A DNA stretch of 64,000 bases from Streptomyces litmocidini (GTDB lineage: Bacteria > Actinomycetota > Actinomycetes > Streptomycetales > Streptomycetaceae): NCBI RefSeq assembly GCF_014649755.1, contig NZ_BMTQ01000012.1, positions 186,001 to 250,000 on the forward strand, given 5' to 3'. Each line of letters begins with the position of its first letter. Position 1 is the stretch's first letter. Under the pieces are notes generated by a model. That model did not search any database and was not told the origin of the DNA. It was given only the letters and a program-made list of their open reading frames with translations. Below are positions 1 to 8,895 of the stretch, piece after piece. The position numbers and the translations under genes were made by a program.

Positions 1-28
1 CGGTGGTCGGCGCCCCCTCACGGGTGAT

Positions 29-66
29 CCGGTGCGCTCAGCGGCTTCCGCCCCTCAGCGCACCGG
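29..66 (-). terminator. Putative transcription terminator of nrdJ
   Basis: A 10-bp perfect inverted repeat (CCGGTGCGCT at 29-38, AGCGCACCGG at 57-66) with an 18-nt loop lies just past the nrdJ stop codon. It has no T-run, which is usual for Streptomyces stem-loop terminators. Confidence 0.5.
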
Positions 67-72
67 AACGGG

Positions 73-2973
73 TCAGCTGCAGCCGCTGGTCGAGCCGCAG
101 CCCTCGCAGATGTAGCAGGAGCCGGCGCGCTGCATCTTCGTGCCGCAGGAGAAGCAGAGCGGGGCGTCGGCGCTGATGCCGAGCTGCATCTCGACGAGCT
201 CCGCCGAGGTGTGCGCCTGCTTCGGGGCCGGGACCTCGGCCTTGGCCACCGGGGCCGGGGCGGCGACGGCCTTCAGCTCCGGGGTGCGGGGCGCGGACTG
301 GGCGAGGGCCTCGACGTCGACGTCCTCGTCGTCGGGCTGCTCGTACGAGCCGGTGTCCAGGTGGCGCTGACGCTCCTCGGCCGAGTGGATGCCAAGGGCG
401 GAGCGGGTCTCGAAGGGCAGGAAGTCCAGCGCCAGGCGGCGGAAGATGTAGTCGACGATCGACTGCGCCATCCGCACGTCCGGGTCGTCCGTCATGCCGG
501 CCGGCTCGAAGCGCATGTTGGTGAACTTCGAGACGTAGGTCTCGAGCGGGACGCCGTACTGCAGGCCGACGGAGACGGCGATGGAGAAGGCGTCCATCAT
601 GCCGGCGAGGGTGGAGCCCTGCTTGGACATCTTCAGGAAGACCTCGCCGAGACCGTCGTCCGGGTAGGAGTTGGCGGTCATGTAGCCCTCGGCCCCACCG
701 ACGGTGAAGGAGGTGGTGATCCCCGGGCGGCCCTTCGGGAGGCGCTTGCGGACCGGGCGGTACTCGACGACCTTCTCGACGGCCTCGCGGATCGTCGCCT
801 CGGACTTCGCGGTGACCTCGGCCTTCTCCTTCTCCTTCTTCTTGGCGGAGAGCGGCTGGCCGACCTTGCAGTTGTCGCGGTAGATCGCGAGCGCCTTGAC
901 GCCCATCTTCCAGGCCTCGAAGTAGACCTCCTCGACGTCCTCGACCGTGGCCGTCTCCGGCAGGTTCACGGTCTTGGAGAGGGCGCCCGAGATCCACGGC
1001 TGGATGGCGGCCATCATGCGGACGTGGCCCATCGCGGAGATGGAGCGCTCGCCCATGGCGCAGTCGAAGACCTCGTAGTGCTCGGTCTTCAGGCCGGGGG
1101 CGTCGATCACATTGCCGTGCTCGGCGATGTGGGCGACGATCGCCTCGATCTGCTCCTCCTGGTAGCCCAGGCGGCGCAGGGCCTGCGGGACGGTGCCGTT
1201 GACGATCTGCATCGAGCCGCCGCCGACGAGCTTCTTGAACTTGACCAGGGCGAGGTCGGGCTCGAGGCCGGTGGTGTCGCAGGACATCGCGAGACCGATG
1301 GTGCCGGTGGGGGCGATGACCGAGGCCTGGGCGTTGCGGAAGCCGTTCTTGGCGCCGAGGCGGATGACGTCCTGCCAGGCCTCCGTGGCGGCGGCCCAGA
1401 TCGGCGAGTCCAGGTCGTCCATGCGGACGGCCTTGGTGTTCTCGTCGGCGTGCTGCCGCATGACGCGCTGGTGGGGCTCGGCGTTGAGGGCGTAGCCGTC
1501 GTACGGGCCGACGACCGCGGCGAGTTCGGCGGAGCGCTTGTACGAGGTGCCGGTCATCAGGGAGGTGATGGCGCCGGCGAGGGCGCGGCCGCCGTCGGAG
1601 TCGTACGCGTGGCCGGTGGCCATCAGCAGGGCGCCGAGGTTGGCGTAGCCGATGCCGAGCTGGCGGTAGGCGCGGGTGTTCTCGCCGATCTTCTGGGTGG
1701 GGAAGTCGGCGAAGCAGATGGAGATGTCCATCGCGGTGATGACGAGCTCGACGACCTTGGCGAAGCGCTCGACCTCGAAGGACTGGTTGCCCTTGCCGTC
1801 GTCCTTGAGGAACTTCATCAGGTTCAGCGAGGCGAGGTTGCAGGACGTGTTGTCCAGGTGCATGTACTCGCTGCACGGGTTCGAGCCGTTGATGCGGCCG
1901 GACTCGGGGCAGGTGTGCCAGTGGTTGATCGTGTCGTCGTACTGGATGCCCGGGTCGGCACAGGCCCACGCGGCCTCGGCCATCTTGCGGAAGAGCGCCT
2001 TGGCGTCGACCTCCTCGATGACCTCGCCGGTCATGCGGGCGCGCAGGCCGAACTTCCCGCCGGCCTCGACGGCCTTCATGAACTCGTCGTTCACGCGGAC
2101 GGAGTTGTTGGCGTTCTGGTACTGGACGGACGTGATGTCGTCGCCGCCCAGGTCCATGTCGAAGCCCGCGTCGCGGAGGGCGCGGATCTTCTCCTCCTCC
2201 TTGACCTTGGTCTCGATGAAGTCCTCGATGTCGGGGTGGTCGACGTCGAGGATGACCATCTTGGCCGCGCGGCGGGTGGCGCCGCCCGACTTGATCGTTC
2301 CCGCGGAGGCGTCGGCGCCGCGCATGAAGGAGACGGGGCCGGAGGCGTTGCCGCCGGAGGAGAGCAGTTCCTTGGAGGAGCGGATGCGGGAGAGGTTCAG
2401 GCCGGCGCCGGAACCGCCCTTGAAGATCATGCCCTCTTCCTTGTACCAGTCGAGGATGGACTCCATGGAGTCGTCGACGGACAGGATGAAGCAGGCGGAG
2501 ACCTGCTGGGGCTGGGGCGTGCCGACGTTGAACCAGACCGGGGAGTTGAAGCTGAAGATCTGGTGCAGGAGGGCGTAGGCCAGCTCGTGCTCGAAGATCT
2601 CGGCGTCGGCGGGCGAGGCGAAGTAGCCGTGGTCCTCGCCGGCCTTCGTGTACGTCTTCACGATCCGGTCGATGAGCTGCTTGAGACCGGTCTCGCGCTG
2701 CGGGGTGCCGACCGCGCCGCGGAAGTACTTGCTGGTGACGATGTTGACCGCGTTCACCGACCAGAAGTCGGGGAACTCGACGCCACGCTGCTCGAAGTTG
2801 ATCGAGCCGTCGCGCCAGTTGGTCATGACGACGTCACGGCGCTCCCACGCCACCTCGTCGTACGGATGCACGCCGGGGGTGGTGTGGATGCGCTCGATGC
2901 GCAGGCCCTTGCTCGCCGACTTGGCTCCCTTGGTGCGGGAACCACGTGCCGGGCCGCTCGCCGTCTCTGTCAT
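73..2973 (-). CDS. nrdJ: Adenosylcobalamin-dependent (class II) ribonucleotide reductase
   Basis: A 966-residue cytosolic enzyme that reduces ribonucleotides to deoxyribonucleotides with adenosylcobalamin as radical source, so it works with or without oxygen. Visible family signatures are FNSPVWFNVG near residue 145, GSGAGLNLS near 190, and NPCSEYMHLDNTSCNL near 380, which contains active-site cysteines. A Cys-rich tail (CFSCGTKM, CYICEGCGS) at the C-terminus fits the thiol shuttle that re-reduces the active site. I chose the ATG at 2973 (MTETASG) over an upstream in-frame start because the protein begins there in a typical disordered basic N-terminus. It lies 174 bp downstream of nrdR on the same strand and is very likely co-transcribed and repressed by NrdR through the boxes at 3767-3813. 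The family call is secure. Confidence 0.97.
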   Translation of the reverse strand: MTETASGPARGSRTKGAKSASKGLRIERIHTTPGVHPYDEVAWERRDVVMTNWRDGSINFEQRGVEFPDFWSVNAVNIVTSKYFRGAVGTPQRETGLKQLIDRIVKTYTKAGEDHGYFASPADAEIFEHELAYALLHQIFSFNSPVWFNVGTPQPQQVSACFILSVDDSMESILDWYKEEGMIFKGGSGAGLNLSRIRSSKELLSSGGNASGPVSFMRGADASAGTIKSGGATRRAAKMVILDVDHPDIEDFIETKVKEEEKIRALRDAGFDMDLGGDDITSVQYQNANNSVRVNDEFMKAVEAGGKFGLRARMTGEVIEEVDAKALFRKMAEAAWACADPGIQYDDTINHWHTCPESGRINGSNPCSEYMHLDNTSCNLASLNLMKFLKDDGKGNQSFEVERFAKVVELVITAMDISICFADFPTQKIGENTRAYRQLGIGYANLGALLMATGHAYDSDGGRALAGAITSLMTGTSYKRSAELAAVVGPYDGYALNAEPHQRVMRQHADENTKAVRMDDLDSPIWAAATEAWQDVIRLGAKNGFRNAQASVIAPTGTIGLAMSCDTTGLEPDLALVKFKKLVGGGSMQIVNGTVPQALRRLGYQEEQIEAIVAHIAEHGNVIDAPGLKTEHYEVFDCAMGERSISAMGHVRMMAAIQPWISGALSKTVNLPETATVEDVEEVYFEAWKMGVKALAIYRDNCKVGQPLSAKKKEKEKAEVTAKSEATIREAVEKVVEYRPVRKRLPKGRPGITTSFTVGGAEGYMTANSYPDDGLGEVFLKMSKQGSTLAGMMDAFSIAVSVGLQYGVPLETYVSKFTNMRFEPAGMTDDPDVRMAQSIVDYIFRRLALDFLPFETRSALGIHSAEERQRHLDTGSYEQPDDEDVDVEALAQSAPRTPELKAVAAPAPVAKAEVPAPKQAHTSAELVEMQLGISADAPLCFSCGTKMQRAGSCYICEGCGSTSGCS

Positions 2974-3147
2974 GCCGCCTCCCATATACGGGCAAAACAC
3001 ACTTTGGCACCCAGATAGTCCCAGGGCACCGTCTTCTGTACGTCGTTCTGTACTGCTGCCACGGGGACCACAGGGGGTCGCCCGGGGCACGTCTGCCGGG
3101 CCGCTCGGCGGCCGGTCGCCGGGCCGCCGAGCGGCCCGGACCGCCGG

Positions 3148-3657
3148 TCAGTCGGCGGCGGTGGCGGGAACGGGGACCTCCGGGGTCGCGCCGGTCCCGC
3201 GGTTCTCAGCGGGAGGCCGCACGCGGAGTTCCGCGATGGCGGCCTCGAAGTCTTCGAGGCTGTCGAAAGCCTTGTACACGGACGCGAAGCGCAGGTAGGC
3301 GACGAGGTCGAGCTCCTGCAAGGGGCCGAGGATGGCCAGGCCCACGTCGTGCGTGGTCAGCTCGGCGCTGCCGGTGGCGCGCACCGCCTCCTCGACCCGC
3401 TGGCCGAGCTTGGCGAGGGCGTCCTCGGTGACCGGTCGCCCCTGGCAGGCCTTGCGCACGCCGGAGATGACCTTGGTGCGGCTGAAGGGCTCGGTGACGC
3501 CGGAACGCTTCACCACCATGAGCGAGCACGTCTCCACCGTCGTGAAACGACGGGAGCAGTCGGGGCACTGGCGACGGCGTCGGATCGACGTCCCGTCGTC
3601 GGTGGTGCGGCTGTCGACGACGCGGCTGTCAGGGTGCCTGCAGAAGGGGCAGTGCAT
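3148..3657 (-). CDS. nrdR: Transcriptional repressor NrdR
   Basis: A 169-residue nucleotide-sensing repressor of ribonucleotide reductase genes. The protein starts MHCPFC; two Cys pairs (CPFC at 3-6 and CPDC near 31-34) make the N-terminal zinc ribbon that binds DNA. An ATP-cone follows from about residue 46 to 136 and includes VVKRSG and the LRFASVYKAF signature. ATG 3657 is chosen because the zinc ribbon normally sits at the very N-terminus, so the longer upstream reading frame is not needed. The C-terminal tail of about 20 residues is Pro/Ala-rich and not conserved in the family. It forms the nrdR-nrdJ operon and should autoregulate through the paired boxes upstream. Confidence 0.97.
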   Translation of the reverse strand: MHCPFCRHPDSRVVDSRTTDDGTSIRRRRQCPDCSRRFTTVETCSLMVVKRSGVTEPFSRTKVISGVRKACQGRPVTEDALAKLGQRVEEAVRATGSAELTTHDVGLAILGPLQELDLVAYLRFASVYKAFDSLEDFEAAIAELRVRPPAENRGTGATPEVPVPATAAD

Positions 3658-3766
3658 AGGTTCCAACCCTCCTCGTGGCACGACTGACGAACCTCGCCCG
3701 GCCCGTCAAGGCCCCGCGAAGCGACCACCAGCATAGGTGATGCGGGCACCCCCGGCAGACCGAGGA

Positions 3767-3782
3767 CCACTACCCCTGGGCG
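3767..3782. promoter_or_regulatory. NrdR box, distal or weaker copy
   Basis: CCACTACCCCTGGGCG is a partial match to the NrdR box family (E. coli-type ACACTATATATTGTGT). It starts exactly 31 bp from the start of the stronger box at 3798, so both lie on the same helix face, as expected for NrdR operators. Confidence 0.6.
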
Positions 3783-3797
3783 GTCGATGCCATCCAA

Positions 3798-3813
3798 CCA
3801 CTAGATCTTGGGT
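3798..3813. promoter_or_regulatory. NrdR box, strong copy
   Basis: CCACTAGATCTTGGGT matches 12 of 16 positions of ACACTATATATTGTGT. It lies 141 bp upstream of the nrdR start and should repress nrdR-nrdJ transcription when NrdR carries deoxyadenine nucleotide. Confidence 0.8.
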
Positions 3814-4014
3814 TAGGGGCACTTCCCTCACTCCGCGTGTCGTGGCGCGGGCGCTCCCGGGGATCCACGCTTCCGGATGCGACACTGGGACGGCTCGCCG
3901 CTCGGTCGCGACCCAGCCGCGAAGGCTACCGCAACGACCGATTCGGGACGGCGGCACCGGTGCACCCATACACCTCCGCACATACGCACGTAAGGCAATC
4001 TGCGATTTTTCACT

Positions 4015-4028
4015 CGAACGTGTGTTTG
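4015..4028 (+). promoter_or_regulatory. LexA (SOS) box of lexA
   Basis: CGAACGTGTGTTTG fits the actinobacterial LexA consensus CGAACRNNYGTTYG at every fixed position. It lies 66 bp upstream of the lexA GTG and indicates autorepression. Confidence 0.88.
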
Positions 4029-4094
4029 GCGCAACCTTTCGAAAGCCACTACCGTTGTGCCAGGCAGGGAGACCATTCGAGAGGGGCCGACGAC

Positions 4095-4883
4095 GTGACC
4101 ACCACCGCAGACAGCGCCACCATCACCGCCCAGGACCGCTCCCAGGGCCGACTCGAGCCGGTACACGCCATGAATGACGTGAGCATGAGCGGTGAGGAGC
4201 CAGGGCGCCCCGCCCGCGCCCTCCCCGGGCGACCTCCAGGCATCCGCGCCGACAGCTCCGGGCTCACCGACCGGCAGCGCAGGGTCATCGAAGTCATCCG
4301 TGACTCGGTCCAGCGGCGCGGTTACCCGCCGTCGATGCGGGAGATCGGGCAGGCGGTCGGCCTCTCCAGCACCTCCTCGGTGGCGCACCAGCTCATGGCG
4401 CTGGAGCGCAAGGGCTTCCTCCGCCGCGACCCCCACCGGCCCCGCGCCTACGAGGTCCGCGGCTCCGACCAGCCGAGCACCCAGCCGACGGACACCACCG
4501 GCAAGCCGGCCGCGTCGTACGTCCCGCTGGTCGGCCGCATCGCGGCCGGCGGCCCCATCCTGGCCGAGGAGTCCGTCGAGGACGTCTTCCCCCTCCCCCG
4601 CCAACTGGTCGGCGACGGCGAGCTGTTCGTCCTGAAGGTCGTCGGCGACTCGATGATCGAGGCCGCCATCTGTGACGGCGACTGGGTCACCGTCCGCCGC
4701 CAGCCCGTCGCGGAGAACGGCGACATCGTCGCCGCGATGCTCGACGGCGAGGCCACGGTCAAGCGCTTCAAGCGCGAGGACGGCCACGTCTGGCTGCTCC
4801 CGCACAACGCGGCGTACCAGCCCATCCCCGGCGACGAGGCGACCATCCTCGGCAAGGTCGTGGCGGTGCTGCGGCGGGTGTGA
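4095..4883 (+). CDS. lexA: SOS regulator LexA
   Basis: A 262-residue repressor of the SOS regulon. The N-terminal winged helix-turn-helix spans about residues 57-115 (LTDRQRRVIEVIRDSV, then the recognition helix around SSTSSVAHQL). The C-terminal S24 peptidase-like domain has the self-cleavage Ala151-Gly152 bond (RIAAGGP), nucleophile Ser186 (GDSMIEA) and general-base Lys223 (TVKRF). The GTG at 4095 is chosen because it follows GAGGGG closely and gives the usual Streptomyces length with a disordered N-terminal extension. The open frame upstream of it would run through the LexA box. It is divergent from nrdR. Confidence 0.96.
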   Translation: MTTTADSATITAQDRSQGRLEPVHAMNDVSMSGEEPGRPARALPGRPPGIRADSSGLTDRQRRVIEVIRDSVQRRGYPPSMREIGQAVGLSSTSSVAHQLMALERKGFLRRDPHRPRAYEVRGSDQPSTQPTDTTGKPAASYVPLVGRIAAGGPILAEESVEDVFPLPRQLVGDGELFVLKVVGDSMIEAAICDGDWVTVRRQPVAENGDIVAAMLDGEATVKRFKREDGHVWLLPHNAAYQPIPGDEATILGKVVAVLRRV

Positions 4884-4905
4884 GTCCTCCCCGCCGGCTC
4901 TGACC

Positions 4906-4940
4906 GGGCCCCGGGACCCACTGCGCCGGTCCCGGGGCCC
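4906..4940. terminator. Bidirectional stem-loop terminator between lexA and the helicase
   Basis: A perfect 13-bp stem (GGGCCCCGGGACC at 4906-4918, its complement at 4928-4940) with a 9-nt loop lies between the convergent lexA and helicase genes. Confidence 0.75.
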
Positions 4941-4981
4941 TGCCGTGTCCCGACTCCTCAGCCCACCGCCGTCTCCACTCC

Positions 4982-6955
4982 TCAGCCCACCGGCGCCTTC
5001 GAGGCGGCGTCGATGGCCGCGAGCGACTTCCGGACCTGGTTGCGGTCCGTCGTGTACCAGAAGTCGGGCAGCGAGGCCTTCAGGTAGCTGCCGTAGCGAG
5101 CGGTGGCCAACCGGGGGTCGAGGACCGCCACGACGCCCCGGTCGCCGGTGGCCCGCACCAGCCGGCCGGCGCCCTGGGCCATCAGCAGGGCGGCATGGGT
5201 CGCCGCGACCGCCATGAAGCCGTTTCCGCCGGCCTCCTCGACGGCCTTCTGCCGGGCGCTCATCAGCGGATCGTCCGGGCGCGGGAACGGGATCTTGTCC
5301 ATGACGACCAGCTGACAGCTGGGCCCCGGGACGTCCACCCCCTGCCAGAGCGAGAGCGTGCCGAAGAGACAGGTCTCCGGGTCGGCCGCGAAGTTCTTGA
5401 TCAGCTCGCCCAGCGTGTCCTCGCCCTGAAGCAGGATCGGCAGCTCCGGGACCCGGCTCCGCAGCTCCTCCGCCGCCTGCTGCGCGGCCCGCATGGAGGA
5501 GAAGAGTCCGAGGGTCCGCCCGCCGGCCGCCTGCATCAGTTCGGTGAGCTCGTCGAGCATGTCGGCACGCTGCCCGTCGCGCGCGGGGGGCGAGAGGTGC
5601 TTGGCGACGTAGAGGATGCCCTGCTTCGGATAGTCGAACGGGGAACCGACGTCGATGCCCTTCCAGACGGGCAGGTCGTCGCCCTGGGTGCCCTCGGGTG
5701 CCAGGCCCAGCGAGGCCCCGACCCCGTTGAAGTCGCCGCCGAGCTTGAGCGTGGCCGAGGCGAGCACCACGGACCGCTCCGTGAACAGCTTCTCCCGCAG
5801 CAGGCCCGAGACCGTCAGCGGCGCGACCCGCAGCGAGGCCCCGAACCGGTCGTGACGCTCGTACCAGACGACGTCGTACTCGGAGCCCTGGGTGATCCGC
5901 TCCGCCACGCCGTGCACGGTCTCCACCGAGGCCATGGCCTGCTTGCGGACCGCGTCCTCGTCCTGCACGGCCCGGTCCCGGGTGTTGCCCAGGGCCGTGA
6001 TCACCGCGCGGGCCGCGTCCCGCAGCGCCATCAACGCGTACGCCAGGTCCTCCGGGATCTTCTCCAGGCGGCCCGGCAGCGCCAGCTCCATGACCCGCTC
6101 GAACCCCTCCGCGGCGGTCTGCAGCTGGTCGGCCGTCTTCTCGTCCACGAGCTTCGCGGACCGGCGCACGGCACGGTTGACCTGGCCCGGGGTGAGCTCG
6201 CCGGTGGCGACGCCCGTGACCCGGGAGACCAGCTCATGGGCCTCGTCGACGATCAGCACCTCGTGCTGCGGGAGCACCGGGGCGCCCTCGATGGCGTCGA
6301 TGGCGAGCAGGGCGTGGTTGGTGACGACGACGTCCGCGAGCTTGGCGCGCTCGCGGGCCGCCTCGGCGAAGCACTCCGGCCCGTACGCGCACTTGCTCGC
6401 GCCGAGGCACTCCCGGGAGGAGACCGAGACCTGGGCCCAGGCCTTGTCGGAGACGCCGGGCGTCAGGTCGTCCCGGTCCCCGGTCTCCGTCTCGTCCGAC
6501 CAGTCCCGCAGCCGCAGCAGGTCCTGGCCCAGCTTGCTGCTGGGCGCGGCCGCCTCGAAGGGGTCGAAGAGGCCGTCCTCCTCGTCCTGCGGGACGCCCT
6601 CGTGGAGCCGGTGCAGGCAGAGGTAGTTCGACCGGCCCTTGAGCATGGCGAACTGCGGCCGGCGGCGGAGCTGCGGGTGCAGCGCCTCGACGGTGCGGGG
6701 AAGATCGCGCTCGACGAGCTGGCGCTGGAGCGCCAGGGTGGCCGTGGCCACCACCACCCGCTCGCCCTGGGCCAGCGCCGGCACGAGGTAGCCGAGCGAC
6801 TTGCCCGTGCCGGTGCCGGCCTGGACGAGGAGGTGGGAATTGTCGTCGATGGCCTCGGCCACGGCCTCGGCCATGGTGACCTGGCCGGGCCGCTCCGTGC
6901 CGCCGACGGCGGAGACGGCGGCGTGGAGAAGGTCGGGGAGGGATGGCTTCGTCAT
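4982..6955 (-). CDS. DinG/XPD-family ATP-dependent DNA helicase
   Basis: A 657-residue superfamily 2 helicase expected to unwind DNA 5' to 3' during repair. Walker A is QAGTGTGKS near residue 42 and the Walker B/DEAH box is IVDEAHEL near 238. Four cysteines around residues 108-195, including the cluster ECLGASKCAYGPEC, match the 4Fe-4S domain of XPD/DinG helicases. Late motifs include LWQGVDVPG and the arginine-rich AGRLVRA (motif VI). It is convergent with lexA. I see no LexA box directly upstream of its ATG at 6955, so SOS control is not shown by the sequence. The exact subfamily (DinG or YoaA-like) cannot be settled by eye. Confidence 0.93.
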   Translation of the reverse strand: MTKPSLPDLLHAAVSAVGGTERPGQVTMAEAVAEAIDDNSHLLVQAGTGTGKSLGYLVPALAQGERVVVATATLALQRQLVERDLPRTVEALHPQLRRRPQFAMLKGRSNYLCLHRLHEGVPQDEEDGLFDPFEAAAPSSKLGQDLLRLRDWSDETETGDRDDLTPGVSDKAWAQVSVSSRECLGASKCAYGPECFAEAARERAKLADVVVTNHALLAIDAIEGAPVLPQHEVLIVDEAHELVSRVTGVATGELTPGQVNRAVRRSAKLVDEKTADQLQTAAEGFERVMELALPGRLEKIPEDLAYALMALRDAARAVITALGNTRDRAVQDEDAVRKQAMASVETVHGVAERITQGSEYDVVWYERHDRFGASLRVAPLTVSGLLREKLFTERSVVLASATLKLGGDFNGVGASLGLAPEGTQGDDLPVWKGIDVGSPFDYPKQGILYVAKHLSPPARDGQRADMLDELTELMQAAGGRTLGLFSSMRAAQQAAEELRSRVPELPILLQGEDTLGELIKNFAADPETCLFGTLSLWQGVDVPGPSCQLVVMDKIPFPRPDDPLMSARQKAVEEAGGNGFMAVAATHAALLMAQGAGRLVRATGDRGVVAVLDPRLATARYGSYLKASLPDFWYTTDRNQVRKSLAAIDAASKAPVG

Positions 6956-6992
6956 AGCCCTCCCACCCTACGGGGCGGCACTGACAGCCGGG

Positions 6993-8834
6993 TCACGCGA
7001 GTGGGTTGGGGACGGTTCCGTGGACGGCCGCGTGCGGGCGGTCGGGCCGGTCCCGGTAGCCGTCCAGGTGCAGACGGTTGCGGTTGAGGCAGAGTCGCTC
7101 GATCCGCGGGGTCAGGAGGTCGAAGAGCTCGAACCGTTCCTTCAGCTCGGGGAAGCGCGCCTGGTACCGCAGGATCTCGGCTCGGACGAGTCCCCAGAAG
7201 TCCTCCTCGCGAACGCCGAGTTGTTCCTCGCAGAGGGGCGCCAGGTAGCGGAAGACCCCGACGAAGAGCCCCGAATGGATGAACTGGGTCAGGAATCCGG
7301 GCTCCTCCGTCAACAGGACGCCGCGGACGTCATCCGGGAGGGTGGCGTGCTCGGGGAGCGGGTGGGCACTGATGTTCACATCGTCGACGAAGTCCTTGAT
7401 CGCCAGTCGGACCGGGACGTCGTCGTCGAACACCACGATGGCGTTCTCGCCGTGGGGCGAGAAGACCGTGCCGTACCGGTAGAGGAAATGCAGCAGCGGG
7501 GGGAGCAGAGCGGTGAAGAGGTGCTGGAGCCAGATCGCGGGGGCGAGCCCGGAGCGCTCGACGAGCTCGGCGGCGAACGCCCGGCCTTCCGGGTCGGTGT
7601 GGAGGAGCGAGGCGAGGGTGCGGGCCCGCTCGCCCGGGGGCAGCCTCAGGGGCTCGCGCCAGATCGCGCCGAGCAGTTCCCTGTACTGGTACGGGACTTC
7701 GGGAAGCCGGTCGTACAGGGGGTGCTCGACCGTGACGGAGGCGACCTCGCCGAGGAGGACCACTCCGCACTCGTCCCGCAGGAACGGATCGGCTTCGCGC
7801 AGGCCGTGGACCCAGGCGGTCACGGCGGGCGCGGCGAGGGTCCGTTCGGTGGGCAGTCCGCGCCAGACGAGGGTGTTGAGCACCGACAGGGGCAGCTTGA
7901 CGGTGTGCCGGTCGGGGCGGCTGGTGTTGAGGAAGGTGCGGACGGACTGCTGTGGCAGTCGGAGGTCGCCGTCGGCGGGGAGTGGGACGACGGTTCCGGC
8001 GGCGATGGCCGGGGCGTAGAGCGGGAGCAGGACCTCGTCCCACTGCCAGGGGTGGACGGGCAGCAGGAGGTAGTCGTCGGGTTCGTGACCACGGGCGGTC
8101 AGGGTCGCCCGGAAGGCCTGGTGGACGTCGGGGTCGAGTTCCCGGGCGTAGAGGCGGTCGGGGGTCTCCAGGCCTGCCACGCCGCGGTAGGCGGCGATGC
8201 GGTTGCTGACGGCGATCCACGGCAGCCGGGTCACGCGGCGCGCCTCGGGGGCCCAGTGGGCGGCGTCGGTGGCGGAGAAGCCGATGCGTCCCTTGTTGAG
8301 GACGAGCCAGGGGTGGCCGGTCTGATGGCCTTCGAGCTCCGCGTAGGACAGCCCGGCGAGCCGGTCGGCGGTGAGGGCCGTGTGGTCGAGGCGGGCGTCG
8401 GCGGCGAGGGTGGCGGAGAGTTCGCGGATCAGGTGGCCGAGGGTGGCGCCGTCGAGTCGGAGGAGGTGACGGGCGCGGACCAGGAAGTCGAAGGGGTCGG
8501 TGAGGGGCCGGCCTTCGTGGGTGACCGAGCCGGCGGTGACGCGCCAGCTGCCGTAGGCGCCCCGGCGGGCACGGAAGGCGAGTGCGGTGCCGTCGTCGAG
8601 CCGTAGTGCGTAACGGTCGGGCTCGCCGTCGTCGGTGGGCACGGGTTCGACGATCTCCTCGTAGGCGAACTCGGAGAGGGCCTTGGCGAGGAGACGGGAG
8701 GACGCCCGCGTCCAGGCGGTGGCGTTCAGCTCGGGAGGGGCGAGCAGTTCGGGCGCCGGGACGGGGCTCTTCCTGGGAGCCGGGACGGCCGGGGTGGGTG
8801 GTGCGGAGTCGTGAGGTGCAGGGGGTGTCGACAC
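6993..8834 (-). CDS. IucA/IucC-family (NIS) siderophore synthetase 1
   Basis: A 613-residue NRPS-independent siderophore synthetase. These enzymes adenylate a carboxylate, such as citrate or a dicarboxylic half-ester, and condense it with an amine or hydroxylamine. Characteristic segments are the GHPWLVLNKGRIGF block near residue 180, the HPWQWDE block near 270, QQSVRTFLNTS near 305 and SPHGENAIVVF near 470. The C-terminal part is FhuF-like iron-reductase-type sequence. The overall pattern looks closest to DesD/RhbF-like synthetases. GTG 8834 follows a GAGGAG ribosome-binding site by 5 nt. It is the last gene of the four-gene operon, 61 nt after the acetyltransferase. The substrate is not predictable from sequence alone. 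Confidence 0.92.
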   Translation of the reverse strand: MSTPPAPHDSAPPTPAVPAPRKSPVPAPELLAPPELNATAWTRASSRLLAKALSEFAYEEIVEPVPTDDGEPDRYALRLDDGTALAFRARRGAYGSWRVTAGSVTHEGRPLTDPFDFLVRARHLLRLDGATLGHLIRELSATLAADARLDHTALTADRLAGLSYAELEGHQTGHPWLVLNKGRIGFSATDAAHWAPEARRVTRLPWIAVSNRIAAYRGVAGLETPDRLYARELDPDVHQAFRATLTARGHEPDDYLLLPVHPWQWDEVLLPLYAPAIAAGTVVPLPADGDLRLPQQSVRTFLNTSRPDRHTVKLPLSVLNTLVWRGLPTERTLAAPAVTAWVHGLREADPFLRDECGVVLLGEVASVTVEHPLYDRLPEVPYQYRELLGAIWREPLRLPPGERARTLASLLHTDPEGRAFAAELVERSGLAPAIWLQHLFTALLPPLLHFLYRYGTVFSPHGENAIVVFDDDVPVRLAIKDFVDDVNISAHPLPEHATLPDDVRGVLLTEEPGFLTQFIHSGLFVGVFRYLAPLCEEQLGVREEDFWGLVRAEILRYQARFPELKERFELFDLLTPRIERLCLNRNRLHLDGYRDRPDRPHAAVHGTVPNPLA

Positions 8835-8895
8835 GAGGACTCCTCAGGGGTGGGCGCCGCTGCGGGCCGAGCGGCGCGTAGGAGAAAGGGACGGT

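Noticed and set aside
2974..3147. Cobalamin riboswitch before nrdJ
   Set aside because: The gap shows no B12-box-like sequence. In Streptomyces the riboswitch is known on nrdABS, while nrdRJ is controlled by NrdR.
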